DNA of 64,000 nt from Rhodococcus jostii NBRC 16295 (GCF_001894825.1 NZ_BCWY01000019.1:62001-126000), one strand, 5' to 3'; positions 52,964 to 62,266 are shown, counted from the first letter of the stretch. Notes: generated by a model not told the origin, from the sequence alone. Numbers and translations are program-made.

Positions 52964-54139
52964 ATGGGTCCGTTGGCGGGGATCAGTGTGGTCGAGTTTG
53001 CAGGCATCGGACCGACGCCCTTCGTCGCTCTGTTGCTCAGCGACCTGGGAGCTGATGTGATCACCATCGACCGGGTACCTTCCGCGGATGGCGGTACACC
53101 AGACGACTTGGTCAGAATGACCACCGGGGGGCTCGGCCGGGGGCGCCGCTCCGTGGCCGTCGACCTCAAGTCGCCCGGTGGGATCGACACGGTGCTCGAA
53201 CTGCTGAAGAACGCGGACGGACTGATCGAGGGGTACCGGCCTGGAGTGATGGAACGCCTGGGCTTGGGCCCGGAAGTGTGCCTGGCTCGAAATCCGCGCC
53301 TTGTCTTCGGGAGAATGACCGGATGGGGCCAGGACGGCGACCTGGCCCAGCGTGCCGGTCACGACCTGAACTACATTGCGGTCGCCGGCGTGCTCCACCA
53401 CATCGGCGGCCGTGACCAGGCGCCCACAGTGCCGTTGAACCTCATCGGCGACTTCGGCGGTGGAGGCCTGCTCCTCGCATTCGGTATGGTCGCAGCGATG
53501 CTCGAAGCGAGGAACTCGGGGCGGGGCCAGGTGGTGGATGCGTCGATGGCCGAGGGCTCGGCGCTGCTGATGACAATGATGTACGAGCTGTCCGGGCGTG
53601 GCATGTGGGACCACGACAGGGAGTCGAACATGAACGACGGCGGCGCCCACTTCTACAGCGTGTACGCCACATCCGACGACAAGTATGTCGCGGTGGCCGC
53701 CATGGAACCGAAGTTCTACGCAAACCTACTCTCGGCGCTTGGGCTCGATGGCCGCGATCTGCCCGATCAGTGGGACCGCAGTCAGTGGCCGGCGCTGCGC
53801 GAAGTGTTCGCAGAGGTCTTCCGGACGCGGACTCGCGACGCGTGGACGGCGCTGCTGGAGAACACCGACTCGTGCGTCACTCCGGTCCTGTCCATGCTGG
53901 AAGCGCCCAGTCATCGTCACAACGTATCGCGGAATGCGTTCATCAAGGTTGATGGCATCACCCAGCCGGCCCCGGCTCCCCGATTCAGTCGCACGCCCAC
54001 ACAGGTGCGGCGCGGTGTGGCGGAACCGGGACAGCACTCGGTGGAGGTGCTCCGCGAAGCGGGTATCGATGAAGCAAGGATCGACGCGCTCCTCGCTTCC
54101 GGCTCGATCGCCTCAACGGATCAGGAGGTCAAGGCATGA
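52964..54139 (+). CDS. class III CoA-transferase (CaiB/BaiF family)
   Basis: 391 residues from ATG 52964 behind GGGAG; an in-frame GTG at 52943 is less likely. Family marks: GISVVEFAGIGPTPFVALLLSDLGADVITI, RVAVDLK-like RSVAVDLKSPGG, GYRPGVMERLGLGPE, and the catalytic aspartate in AGHDLNYIAVAG. The internal pattern is close to alpha-methylacyl-CoA racemase, so racemase or CoA transfer is possible. It starts the unit that also encodes the IclR regulator and an esterase. Confidence 0.88.
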   Translation: MGPLAGISVVEFAGIGPTPFVALLLSDLGADVITIDRVPSADGGTPDDLVRMTTGGLGRGRRSVAVDLKSPGGIDTVLELLKNADGLIEGYRPGVMERLGLGPEVCLARNPRLVFGRMTGWGQDGDLAQRAGHDLNYIAVAGVLHHIGGRDQAPTVPLNLIGDFGGGGLLLAFGMVAAMLEARNSGRGQVVDASMAEGSALLMTMMYELSGRGMWDHDRESNMNDGGAHFYSVYATSDDKYVAVAAMEPKFYANLLSALGLDGRDLPDQWDRSQWPALREVFAEVFRTRTRDAWTALLENTDSCVTPVLSMLEAPSHRHNVSRNAFIKVDGITQPAPAPRFSRTPTQVRRGVAEPGQHSVEVLREAGIDEARIDALLASGSIASTDQEVKA

Positions 54140-54963
54140 ACCCGGATCGATTCCTGAGGACGTTCGATGTCCTCGACGCACTCGCCGATGCCCCTGACGG
54201 GTTGCGGCTCACCGAGATCAGCCAGGCGGTCGGTGCGCCGGTCAGCAGCACCCACAACCTGCTGCAGACGATGCTCGCCGCCGAAATTATCGCGGCCACA
54301 GACGATCTCCACTACACGGTCGGCCCGAGAGCTGTTCGAATCGGCATCAAGATCATGAATTCGCTCGAAGTACGTACGCTCGGGCGCCGGCATCTCGAAC
54401 GTCTTGCCAAGACATTGGGCAACGACGTGTACCTGGCGGTACGGGTCGGCGACCGGATCGTGTACGTGGATCGATTTCGCGGGACGCAGGCCGTGTCGGT
54501 CAACATCCGGATCGGCGATTCCTTGGCGCTGCATGCGACCGCGGCAGGAAAACTGTATGCCGCATATGAGGATGACTTGCGCGCGCGGGTGCTCGCTCGT
54601 CCACAACGTCGGTTGACATCCACGACGATCACTGAACCGGAATTGCTGGAAGCCGAGTTCGATCGGATCCGGCAGCGTGGACTATCCGTCAGCCGGGAGG
54701 AGGGCTATCCGGGAATCTTTGGAATTGCTGTTCCGGTCCGCGACGCTGCGGGGACGATGGCGGCTGCGATCCACGTTTCGGCGCTCAGCGCAGGCCTCGA
54801 CACCGCCCGGGAAGACGAACTGATCGAGCAGAGCCAGCGGACCGCTGCGGACATCCAAGACGATCTCGGCGTCCCCGACCTCGCCGAGCTGGATTCGCCT
54901 GGCACCGCCGCCCCCGCCGGCGCGACTGCCACGAAGCCTGCTGCAAGAGTGACACGGCGCTGA
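54136..54963 (+). CDS. IclR-family transcriptional regulator
   Basis: 275 residues from ATG 54136, overlapping the CoA-transferase stop as ATGA. N-terminal winged helix (residues 6-65): RTFDVLDALADAPDGLRLTEISQAVGAPVSSTHNLLQTM. The effector domain (about 80-250) includes VYLAVRVGDRIVYVDRF, LHATAAGKLYAAY, and FGIAVPVRDAAGTMAAAIHVSAL. IclR proteins sense small acids and bind sites with GGAA...TTCC halves. It is the only IclR gene here, and is itself read from an S-site promoter, so it is the chief candidate for the regulator of S1-S6. Confidence 0.9.
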   Translation: MNPDRFLRTFDVLDALADAPDGLRLTEISQAVGAPVSSTHNLLQTMLAAEIIAATDDLHYTVGPRAVRIGIKIMNSLEVRTLGRRHLERLAKTLGNDVYLAVRVGDRIVYVDRFRGTQAVSVNIRIGDSLALHATAAGKLYAAYEDDLRARVLARPQRRLTSTTITEPELLEAEFDRIRQRGLSVSREEGYPGIFGIAVPVRDAAGTMAAAIHVSALSAGLDTAREDELIEQSQRTAADIQDDLGVPDLAELDSPGTAAPAGATATKPAARVTRR

Positions 54964-54966
54964 AAC

Positions 54967-55959
54967 ATGAAGGCACCCAGCGACACCGACATCCCGGAGG
55001 CGCACCGAATAGACCCGCAGATGCGTCGACAGCTGGCGGCTCTGCGTGATTCTCTCGGACCACGCGGTTTCCTGAGCGTCGCCGACCTGAACGAAAGGCG
55101 TCGGCTGTACGACCGGCTGGGCATGAGCGTCACGGCTCCTGTCGAGCAGCCGGAAGTCGTCCGAAGCGACGTCGTTCTGGATGCGGGCTCGACGGTTCGG
55201 GCGCGGATCTACCAACCTGTCGAAGACCGCTGCGAGGGCGGACTGCTCTACATCCATGGCGGAGGTATGGTCATGGGCAGCATCGAGGCCGAGGACGCAT
55301 ATGCGGCACAACTGGCCTCGGGCACCGGGGCGACCACGGTCTCCATCGACTACCGGTTGGCCCCGGAGCACCCCTACCCGGCGGCAATCGACGATTGCAC
55401 GGCAGCACTGACCTGGTTGATGGGTTCGGGCCACACGCTGGGGATCGAACCGGACAGAGTTGCCGTCTACGGCGTCAGCGGCGGCGGAGGGCTCGCAGCG
55501 GCGCTCGCCCTGCGGTGGCGCCACCGCAGAGACCCACCCATCGCGCTCCTCGCATTGGCGGCGCCCATGCTCGACGACCGCACCGACGAGCAAGGCGCTC
55601 AGCCGGCGCTCGGCGTCTGGGACAGCGAACACAACATCGAAGCGTGGCGTCATATCCTCGGTGATACGGCAGGAGGGACCGAGGTCCCCGCCGACGCCGC
55701 CGCGGCGCGCGCGACGGATCTGACAGGCATGCCGCCGACCTTCCTCGACGTCGGCTCGCTCGATCTCTTTCTCCCCGAAAACCTGCGGTTTGCACATGGA
55801 TTGGCGACAGCAGGGGTATCCCTGGAACTGCACGTCCACCCCGGCGCGTACCACGGATTCGACCAGTTGGCTCCCGGGGCGGAGCGCACCCGTGAGGCAT
55901 GGGGCCGACGCATCGAGGCGCTGCGCCGCGCCCTTCGGCGCGATCCGACCTTGCCCTGA
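54967..55959 (+). CDS. HSL-family alpha/beta hydrolase (esterase)
   Basis: 330 residues from ATG 54967, 3 bp after the IclR stop. Hormone-sensitive-lipase marks: oxyanion loop YIHGGGMVMGS, SIDYRLAPEHPYPAAIDDC, nucleophile elbow VYGVSGGGGLAAAL (GxSxG), the acid in PTFLDVGSLDLF and the histidine in GAYHGFDQL. It would hydrolyse the ester or lactone that a Baeyer-Villiger enzyme makes. Cytosolic; no signal peptide. Confidence 0.9.
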   Translation: MKAPSDTDIPEAHRIDPQMRRQLAALRDSLGPRGFLSVADLNERRRLYDRLGMSVTAPVEQPEVVRSDVVLDAGSTVRARIYQPVEDRCEGGLLYIHGGGMVMGSIEAEDAYAAQLASGTGATTVSIDYRLAPEHPYPAAIDDCTAALTWLMGSGHTLGIEPDRVAVYGVSGGGGLAAALALRWRHRRDPPIALLALAAPMLDDRTDEQGAQPALGVWDSEHNIEAWRHILGDTAGGTEVPADAAAARATDLTGMPPTFLDVGSLDLFLPENLRFAHGLATAGVSLELHVHPGAYHGFDQLAPGAERTREAWGRRIEALRRALRRDPTLP

Positions 55960-55989
55960 CACCGCACCACACCCGCCCGCCTCTTTCTC

Positions 55990-56058
55990 TTGTCAGGTGG
56001 GTGAACGAGCGATACCATCACAATTACCAAAACTGGAAATACATTTCGAAAGTAGGAA
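55990..56058 (+). promoter_or_regulatory. promoter and island operator S6 of the flavoprotein unit
   Basis: TTGTCA (55990-55995), 17 bp, TACCAT (56013-56018). Operator S6 at 56035-56058 reads GGAA-N5-TTTCGA-N5-GGAA; its first half TGGAAATAC-ATTTC is close to the E. coli IclR consensus. The last GGAA is part of the ribosome site of the next gene. Confidence 0.7.
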
Positions 56059-56061
56059 ATC

Positions 56062-57420
56062 TTGAAGGTCCAGCGAATTGCCGTGATCGGCGCAGGGCCC
56101 GCCGGGCTGAGTGCAGCCAAACACCTCATTGGGCGGGGCTTCGACGTCACCGTCTACGAGAAGGGGTCCGAGGTCGGCGGGCTGTGGGTGTATGAGAACG
56201 ACAACGGGATCGGCGCGGCATATCAGTCGCTGCGGATCAATTCCGAAGCGAGGGACACCGGTTACCGCGACTTTCCGATACCCGCGGAGGCATCCCTTTT
56301 CCCCACTCACTATGAGATGAGGGCTTACTTCAACGCCTACGCTGACCACTTCGGTTTGCGGACGCAGATCGTTGTCAACACGTCGGTCGACAGCGTCGAG
56401 CCCGTGGCAGAAGCACCCGACGCCCCGCGCTGGAAGCTGAAGCTGAACGACGGCACGGAACCCGAATTCGACCGTGTGGTGATAGCGAACGGACACCAGT
56501 CGATCCCGAGCCACCCCCCGTTCGCAGCCGACTTCACCGGTGATTACCTGCATTCACGTGACTACCGGGTCCCAGATCGGTTCGCCGGAAAGAAGGTCCT
56601 CGTAGTCGGGACCGGAAACAGCGGCCTGGACATCGCTGCGGATGTCTGCCTTGTGACGGACCGGACGGTGCTCGCCGCCCGCTCTCCCGTTCTGATCATG
56701 CCTCGGATGATGTTCGGTGCTCCGTTGTCGCGTTTTCTGGCGAAAGTGGAGCGCCCCTGGCTACCTTGGCCGCTGGCGCGCCGGGTCAGAGAACTGGTCA
56801 CGCTGGTCGCGCACGGGCGGATGGAGCAATGGGGCTTCACGACACCGAAAACACGGACGCACCCCGCCAGTCACCCCACCGTGATGTCTCATATCGCGTG
56901 GAACCGAATCGCCGTCCGTCCAGGAACACGCAGCGCGGAAGGGACTACTGTTCGATTCGACGATGGAACGGAAGAGAATTTCGACGCCGTGATCGCCGCG
57001 ACCGGTTACCAGTTCGACATCCCGTTCCTCAGTAGCGATGTGTCGCCGATCAACGGAGGGCGCATCGACCTGTACCGAAGGGCCGTGTCTCCGAGCTGGC
57101 CTGGCCTCTACTTCGTCGGCCTGTTCGATGTCAGCGGTGGCGCCAATATCCGGATGATCGACATCCAAAGCCGTTGGCTCGCCGCTGTCCTCGCCGGAGA
57201 CGTCGACCTTCCCGACGAGGCCGCGATGCGGCGGGCGATCGCTGAAGAACACGAGCAGATGGCCCGGCTGTATCCGTCGGGGCGGCGATACGGACTCGAA
57301 CTGGACCCCCGTGAGTACGGTCTCGCCGTTCGTGAAGACCTCGCGAAGGCGAAGGAGAGAACCGCTGCATCGTCGGCCCCGATCCCGCAACCCGCGCCGG
57401 CGCAAGCGATCAGCCGGTAG
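56062..57420 (+). CDS. class B flavin monooxygenase (FMO-like)
   Basis: 452 residues from TTG 56062, the only start that keeps the FAD motif IAVIGAGPAGLSAAKHL at the N terminus, with AGGAAA six bases upstream. The FMO fingerprint FTGDYLHSRDYR (FxGxxxHxxxY) is present, then NADPH motif VLVVGTGNSGLDIA and AATGYQFDIPF. FMO-type enzymes oxygenate N or S atoms, and some act on ketones. It could act before or beside the Baeyer-Villiger enzyme. The VOC gene follows 7 bp later. The rare TTG start beside an operator suggests tight low-level control. Confidence 0.87.
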   Translation: MKVQRIAVIGAGPAGLSAAKHLIGRGFDVTVYEKGSEVGGLWVYENDNGIGAAYQSLRINSEARDTGYRDFPIPAEASLFPTHYEMRAYFNAYADHFGLRTQIVVNTSVDSVEPVAEAPDAPRWKLKLNDGTEPEFDRVVIANGHQSIPSHPPFAADFTGDYLHSRDYRVPDRFAGKKVLVVGTGNSGLDIAADVCLVTDRTVLAARSPVLIMPRMMFGAPLSRFLAKVERPWLPWPLARRVRELVTLVAHGRMEQWGFTTPKTRTHPASHPTVMSHIAWNRIAVRPGTRSAEGTTVRFDDGTEENFDAVIAATGYQFDIPFLSSDVSPINGGRIDLYRRAVSPSWPGLYFVGLFDVSGGANIRMIDIQSRWLAAVLAGDVDLPDEAAMRRAIAEEHEQMARLYPSGRRYGLELDPREYGLAVREDLAKAKERTAASSAPIPQPAPAQAISR

Positions 57421-57427
57421 GAACCAG

Positions 57428-57910
57428 ATGAGCCACCCCGTAGTAGCCGTCAATCACGTGAGCGTGCCAGCTCGTGAACTGGGTGAATCAGTGCGCTTCT
57501 ACAAGGACTTTCTGCATCTCGAGCAGGTCCCGTCTCCGACCTTCGCAGTTCCGACCGCGTGGTTCTCGGTCGGTGACAGGACCCTTCATGTATACGAGTA
57601 CGGCGAGACGACAGATGTAAGTCATATTCACCACTTTGCGCTGGAGGTAAGAGATTTCATGGGTTTGTACGACCACGCGACGAACCTGGGAATCAAAGAA
57701 AAAGGATTTCTCAGCACCATATACGAGCTTCCGGATGGCGGGGTCCAGATGTATGTGCGAGATCCGGCGGAGAACCTCATCGAATTGGTTTGCCGTGACC
57801 GGTCGACAGTGGACCGTGGCCGGATTCCCGAATACGCAGTACTTGCCGACACCATCTCACAAAAACCGGCGTCGGAAGGCGCGCGCATGTTCAATTACCA
57901 CTTGCCATGA
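57428..57910 (+). CDS. VOC-family protein (single-domain)
   Basis: 160 residues from ATG 57428. VVAVNHVSVPARELGESVRFYKDFLHLEQ and HIHHFALEVRDFMGLYDHATNLGI are the two VOC halves, and MYVRDPAENLIELV closes the metal site (H10, H in IHHFALEV, E in NLIEL). It looks like a glyoxalase or an extradiol-dioxygenase-like subunit. Coupled to the flavoprotein gene. Its 20-residue C-terminal tail is unusual. Substrate unknown. Confidence 0.8.
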   Translation: MSHPVVAVNHVSVPARELGESVRFYKDFLHLEQVPSPTFAVPTAWFSVGDRTLHVYEYGETTDVSHIHHFALEVRDFMGLYDHATNLGIKEKGFLSTIYELPDGGVQMYVRDPAENLIELVCRDRSTVDRGRIPEYAVLADTISQKPASEGARMFNYHLP

Positions 57911-58015
57911 ATAACACGCACTAGCTGACGGTCCCGTCGTCCAATCCACTCCTGCCGAGCGTCTCGTCTCACGCAGGCGACGCCGTTGGAATCCGCCGAC
58001 TGATCGGCACAATGC

Positions 58016-58027
58016 GGTCTCGAGACC
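58016..58027. promoter_or_regulatory. 12-bp palindrome upstream of the ThDP gene
   Basis: GGTCTCGAGACC is perfectly symmetric and lies 22 bp before the start codon. It differs from the S1-S6 operator, so the ThDP gene may be under another regulator. Confidence 0.35.
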
Positions 58028-58049
58028 TTCTGAACGAAAGGGCCAACCG

Positions 58050-59666
58050 ATGCAGGTCTACAAAGCTCTCGCCCAAGGGCTGATCGACCATGGTGTCAAG
58101 ACATTGTTCGGCCTGATGGGCGACGGCAACCTCTACCTGGCGAACCACTACTCCTCGATCCCTGGAGCCACATACATCGCATCGGCGCACGAGGCCGGCG
58201 CCGTGTTGATGGCCAATGGCTACGCCAGTGTTTCAGGAGAGGTCGGCGTGGCGACCGTCACCCACGGTCCAGGATTGGCCAACGCCCTTCCTCCTGTGAT
58301 CGACAGCGTGCGGAGCCGCATGCCGATAGTGTTGATCTGCGGCGACACCGCAGACGGCGATCGAAACACCTTGCAAGACATCGCGCAAAGAGAACTGGTT
58401 CTTCCGACAGGGGCCGGTTTCGAACAGGTACGGCGCCCGGAGACCGCTGTTCAGAATTTGCGCGAGGCCTTGCGGCGAGCCACCGCAGAACGCAGACCAA
58501 TCGTACTCAACGTGCCGGTGGACTACATGTGGAAAGAGGTTGACTACCAACATGACCCGCTGCCGCCTGCGGACCGGGACATCACACTGGACCCTGACGC
58601 GATGGACCAAGCGGTCGGCGTTGTTGCTGCCGCCGAGCGCCCGATTATCCTGGCCGGCCGCGGAGCGGCGACACCGAGCGCTCGGGAAGCCATCTGCCGG
58701 CTTGCCGAGAGACTCGGCGCGCCGGTAGCAACCACCTTGCGTGGAAAGTCCCTATTCTTGGCGGACCCAGGGGCGCTGGGAGTATTCGGCACGCTCTCCA
58801 CCTCCGCCGCTCTGGACCAGATCGGCAAGAGCGATTGTGTCATCGCGTTCGGTGCGAGCCTGAATTCCTGGACCACGGATTCAGGGGCCCTCCTGAGCGG
58901 CAAGCGAGTCGTGCATTGCGATAGTGATCCACAGGCGATCAGGCGACACATCGATGTCGATGCTGCTGTGCTGGGCGACGTTGCGACGATCGCGCACGCG
59001 ATCATCGGGTATCTCGATGAGGCCGAGGTCCCTGCCCGCCGGTTTCGGGACGACTGGATCGGGAAGTCTGCTGATCTCGAGGAGTACGGCATCCCACCGT
59101 CTCCCGCTTCTCTCGCGGGGAGTATCCCATTCCGCGAGACCGTGCGGGCAATCGACCGATTGATACCCGAGGACCGAGTGGTCGTAGTTGATGCCGGTCG
59201 CTTCATGTTTGCAGGCTATAAGCTGCTACACGTTCCTGACCCCCATTCTCTGGTGCATACCTGCAACTTCGGTGCGATCGGCCTGGGCATGGGGAACGCG
59301 ATTGGAGCCGCGCTCGCCGCGCAGGGCCGGCCGGTATTCCTCGTCTGCGGAGACGGCGGCTTCATGCTCGGTGGAATCACTGAGTTCGTCAGCGCCGTAC
59401 AGAACGGGATCGACGTGATTGTCATGGTCCTGAACGACTCGTCGTATGGTGCCGAGCACATTCAGTTTCGTAACCGGAACATGGATCCGTCCCGGACACT
59501 GTTCCGGTGGCCGGATCTCTCGGCGCTTGCAATTGCCCTCGGGGGCGAGGGAGTCACAATGCGAGTTCCTGACGATCTCACAACGGTGGAGAAAGCCATT
59601 GTCAATCGCACACGACCGCTTCTGATCGAGGTCAAACTCGACCCCGACGACGTGCCCACCGAGTGA
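58050..59666 (+). CDS. thiamine-diphosphate-dependent enzyme (acetolactate-synthase-like)
   Basis: 538 residues from ATG 58050 behind GAAAGGG. Family marks: N-terminal FGLMGDGNLYLANHY, the cofactor-activating glutamate in ASAHEAGAVLMANGYA, and the binding motif from GDGGFMLGG to VLNDSSYG. The FAD segment of true acetolactate synthase is weak, and the length fits benzoylformate-decarboxylase or diketone hydrolase relatives as well. It may cleave or form a C-C bond next to a carbonyl, for example opening a 1,2-diketone. It stands 140 bp after the VOC gene and so may have its own promoter. Confidence 0.82.
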   Translation: MQVYKALAQGLIDHGVKTLFGLMGDGNLYLANHYSSIPGATYIASAHEAGAVLMANGYASVSGEVGVATVTHGPGLANALPPVIDSVRSRMPIVLICGDTADGDRNTLQDIAQRELVLPTGAGFEQVRRPETAVQNLREALRRATAERRPIVLNVPVDYMWKEVDYQHDPLPPADRDITLDPDAMDQAVGVVAAAERPIILAGRGAATPSAREAICRLAERLGAPVATTLRGKSLFLADPGALGVFGTLSTSAALDQIGKSDCVIAFGASLNSWTTDSGALLSGKRVVHCDSDPQAIRRHIDVDAAVLGDVATIAHAIIGYLDEAEVPARRFRDDWIGKSADLEEYGIPPSPASLAGSIPFRETVRAIDRLIPEDRVVVVDAGRFMFAGYKLLHVPDPHSLVHTCNFGAIGLGMGNAIGAALAAQGRPVFLVCGDGGFMLGGITEFVSAVQNGIDVIVMVLNDSSYGAEHIQFRNRNMDPSRTLFRWPDLSALAIALGGEGVTMRVPDDLTTVEKAIVNRTRPLLIEVKLDPDDVPTE

Positions 59667-59806
59667 TCGGAGCAGACGGCGGCGGGTTCGGACTCGCCGT
59701 CACCCTCGAGGTCACGGAAGGCTGAGAACTCTCGCGCGGGCGTCTGCGTGGTCGACCCTGTTCGATCTGGTGGCACCGCTGAGTGTGGGTATTGCGTCAC
59801 GCACGG

Positions 59807-62266
59807 TCATGCGTGGTGAGTTCGTGTCTCGGGGTCAGGGTTCTGCTGGTGTCTCTGTTCGATGAGCCAGGTGGCGATCTGCGTTCGCGAGGTGTAGCCG
59901 AGTTTGCAGAGGATACGTTCGACGTGGCCCTGTGCCGTGCGCTGCGAGATGACCAGCTTTGCGGCGATCGCCCTGTTGGTCAGTCCCTCGGCGACGAGCT
60001 CGGCGACTTGTCGTTCACGTCGGCTCAGGGTGTCGACTTCGGGAGACTTCCCGGGTACGGGTTGTTCATCGAAAGCGAATCTGACCGCATCGTCGACGCT
60101 GAATGCGCTGCCGTGCTGGTATTTCTCTTCGAACTGTCGATCACCGAGCGCGCTGCGTGCCTGCTGTTCGCAGTCGCTGTGATAACTCAGACCGGTGAGA
60201 TAGTTGGCCATGGTTCCGCCGACCTCCCGCCAAATTGCGGCGGCGGCTCCGAGGAGGACTGCGGCGCAGCCGGGATTGTGGTCGGCTTCGATCCATGCCA
60301 GGGCTTCCAGGCTGCAGCCGATGCCAAAGGAGTCGTCGGCACGAGTCGACATTCGGATTCCCTCCTCGATGACCGCTCGCGCCCGGGGCAGATCGCCATC
60401 GCGCCACCACGCCCAGGCCCCAATCATCGCGGACCGTCCGCAGTAGACGATGTCGCCGAGTGTCCAGGAAAGGGCCAGCATTCTCTGGTGGCGGACGCGC
60501 GCCTTCGACGCGTCACCAAGCGACATGTAAGCGAGTCCTTCGCCCAACAGGCTCCCTATGTGAAAGAAGTCGGCGCCCTCAGCGTCTTGTGCGGCGCCGA
60601 TCGCCTCCTCGAAATGTGGCACGGCAGATACGGAGTCGCTGTTGTAGAGAGCGAGAAATCCTCGGACGTATCCCCGGAGCGCACGCATCGAGGTGTCGCC
60701 GGGTCGGTCCTCGAGGGAATCGGCGCGGGCCAGCAGGCCCACACCCTCAGCCACGTCTCCCTGCACCCCCGCAAACAGGCTGACCAGGTACAGGGCTTTG
60801 GCCAGATCCGCGCTGGATTCGCCGTCCGCGGCGGCGAGGACCCGGTCGAGCCAGAGCCGGCCCTCCCGGAGGTATCCGCGGGAGAACCAGAACGGGAACA
60901 ACCCGACCGCCATGCGGAGACCGGCGGCGGCCCCGTCTGGTTCGGAAAGGAAGAATTGAAGGGCAGCACGAAGATTCGGCTCTTCCCGGTCGAGGCGATG
61001 GAGCCAGTGCAGCTGACGAGGACTGATAGTGTCTGCCGCGGCACGCATGATCAGCTCCTGGTACCAGTCCTGAAAGCGTCTGCGCAAATTGGGGTATTCG
61101 CCCGTGGACTGCAGTTTTTCCTGGGCGTACTCGCTCAAGATATCCAGCATCCGGTACCGGACCACGTCGCCTGCCTCTTCCCGGATCAGGATCGATTTGT
61201 CGACCAGTGCCGTCACGACGTCGAGGAGGTCGCCGCCCCGATCACCGTCGCCGCAGATGGCCTCGGCGGCATCGAGTTCGAAGCTACAGGCGAACATCCC
61301 CAACCGTGCCCACAGACGCTGCTCCTGCGGGGTGCACAGCTCGTAGCTCCAGTCGATGGACCACCGCAGCGCCTTCTGCCGGGCCGGTGCGGCACGGCTG
61401 CCGCCGGTGAGCAGTCGGTATCGATCGGTCAAACGGTCGAGGATCTGGTGCACGGACATGACTCGCAGCCGGGCTGCGGCCAATTCGATCGGCAACGGCA
61501 AACCGTCCAGGCGAGCGCAGATCTGCGCCACCGCAACTTGGTTGTCCTCGGTGAGTTCGAACGCGGGAACGGCCGCTTCCGCCCGTTGCACGAACAACGC
61601 CACCGATTCGTAGCTGGGCAACCCGCGAAGCGAGGACGCGCGGCGTGGGTCGGGGGCTGACATCGGCGGAACTCGGACCACCGCTTCCCCGCTGAGTCTG
61701 AGCGGCTCCCGGCTCGTTGCCAGGATGCGTACCCCTGGGCAGGTCCGCAACACCGCGTCCGCCAGTGCTGCCACCGCCTCGAGCTGGTGCTCACAGTTGT
61801 CGAGCACCAGCAACACTTGCTTGTCGGCGAGGTAGTCGGTCAGGTGGACCAATGGTGCTCCCGCGGATTGGTTCCTCAGTCCAAGGACAGCCGAGACGAC
61901 ACCGGTCACCAATTCCGGATCGGAGAGCTCACTGAGCTCGATCAGCCAGACCCCGTCGGTGAACGCCCGCTGCGAGTCGGTGGCGACTCGCAGCGCGATC
62001 CGGGTCTTCCCGACGCCCCCGATTCCGGTCAATGTCACCAGACGGGACGCGGACAGCATCTTCTTCGTCTCGCCCACCTCGTGGCGGCGGCCGACGAAAC
62101 TGGTCAGCTCGACCGGTAGGTTTCCGCCCTTGCCTCGGACCCGAACTGGCATCGAATTGCTCGAACCGCCGCCCGATCTCGTCTTCGTGTTGGGCGGCGG
62201 CACGGGCACCGGGGTGAGTTCGGTCGGGCGGCCCGCGAGCCCGGCTCGACTGGATTGCTCGTTCAT
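59807..62266 (-). CDS. LuxR-type STAND ATPase regulator
   Basis: 819 residues from ATG 62266 behind GAAGGATCC. N-terminal NB-ARC-like ATPase: Walker A GIGGVGKTRIALRV, Walker B VLLVLDNCEH, ATSREPL and GLPLPIELAAARL. A helical repeat middle follows (about 450-740). The C-terminal LuxR HTH reads LSRRERQVAELVAEGLTNRAIAAKLVISQRTAQGHVERIL. Such large STAND regulators oligomerise on a ligand and activate transcription. It is convergent with the ThDP gene. It may control the island or its neighbour genes; a degenerate TTTCGAGATC lies about 50 bp upstream of its start. Confidence 0.88.
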   Translation of the reverse strand: MNEQSSRAGLAGRPTELTPVPVPPPNTKTRSGGGSSNSMPVRVRGKGGNLPVELTSFVGRRHEVGETKKMLSASRLVTLTGIGGVGKTRIALRVATDSQRAFTDGVWLIELSELSDPELVTGVVSAVLGLRNQSAGAPLVHLTDYLADKQVLLVLDNCEHQLEAVAALADAVLRTCPGVRILATSREPLRLSGEAVVRVPPMSAPDPRRASSLRGLPSYESVALFVQRAEAAVPAFELTEDNQVAVAQICARLDGLPLPIELAAARLRVMSVHQILDRLTDRYRLLTGGSRAAPARQKALRWSIDWSYELCTPQEQRLWARLGMFACSFELDAAEAICGDGDRGGDLLDVVTALVDKSILIREEAGDVVRYRMLDILSEYAQEKLQSTGEYPNLRRRFQDWYQELIMRAAADTISPRQLHWLHRLDREEPNLRAALQFFLSEPDGAAAGLRMAVGLFPFWFSRGYLREGRLWLDRVLAAADGESSADLAKALYLVSLFAGVQGDVAEGVGLLARADSLEDRPGDTSMRALRGYVRGFLALYNSDSVSAVPHFEEAIGAAQDAEGADFFHIGSLLGEGLAYMSLGDASKARVRHQRMLALSWTLGDIVYCGRSAMIGAWAWWRDGDLPRARAVIEEGIRMSTRADDSFGIGCSLEALAWIEADHNPGCAAVLLGAAAAIWREVGGTMANYLTGLSYHSDCEQQARSALGDRQFEEKYQHGSAFSVDDAVRFAFDEQPVPGKSPEVDTLSRRERQVAELVAEGLTNRAIAAKLVISQRTAQGHVERILCKLGYTSRTQIATWLIEQRHQQNPDPETRTHHA

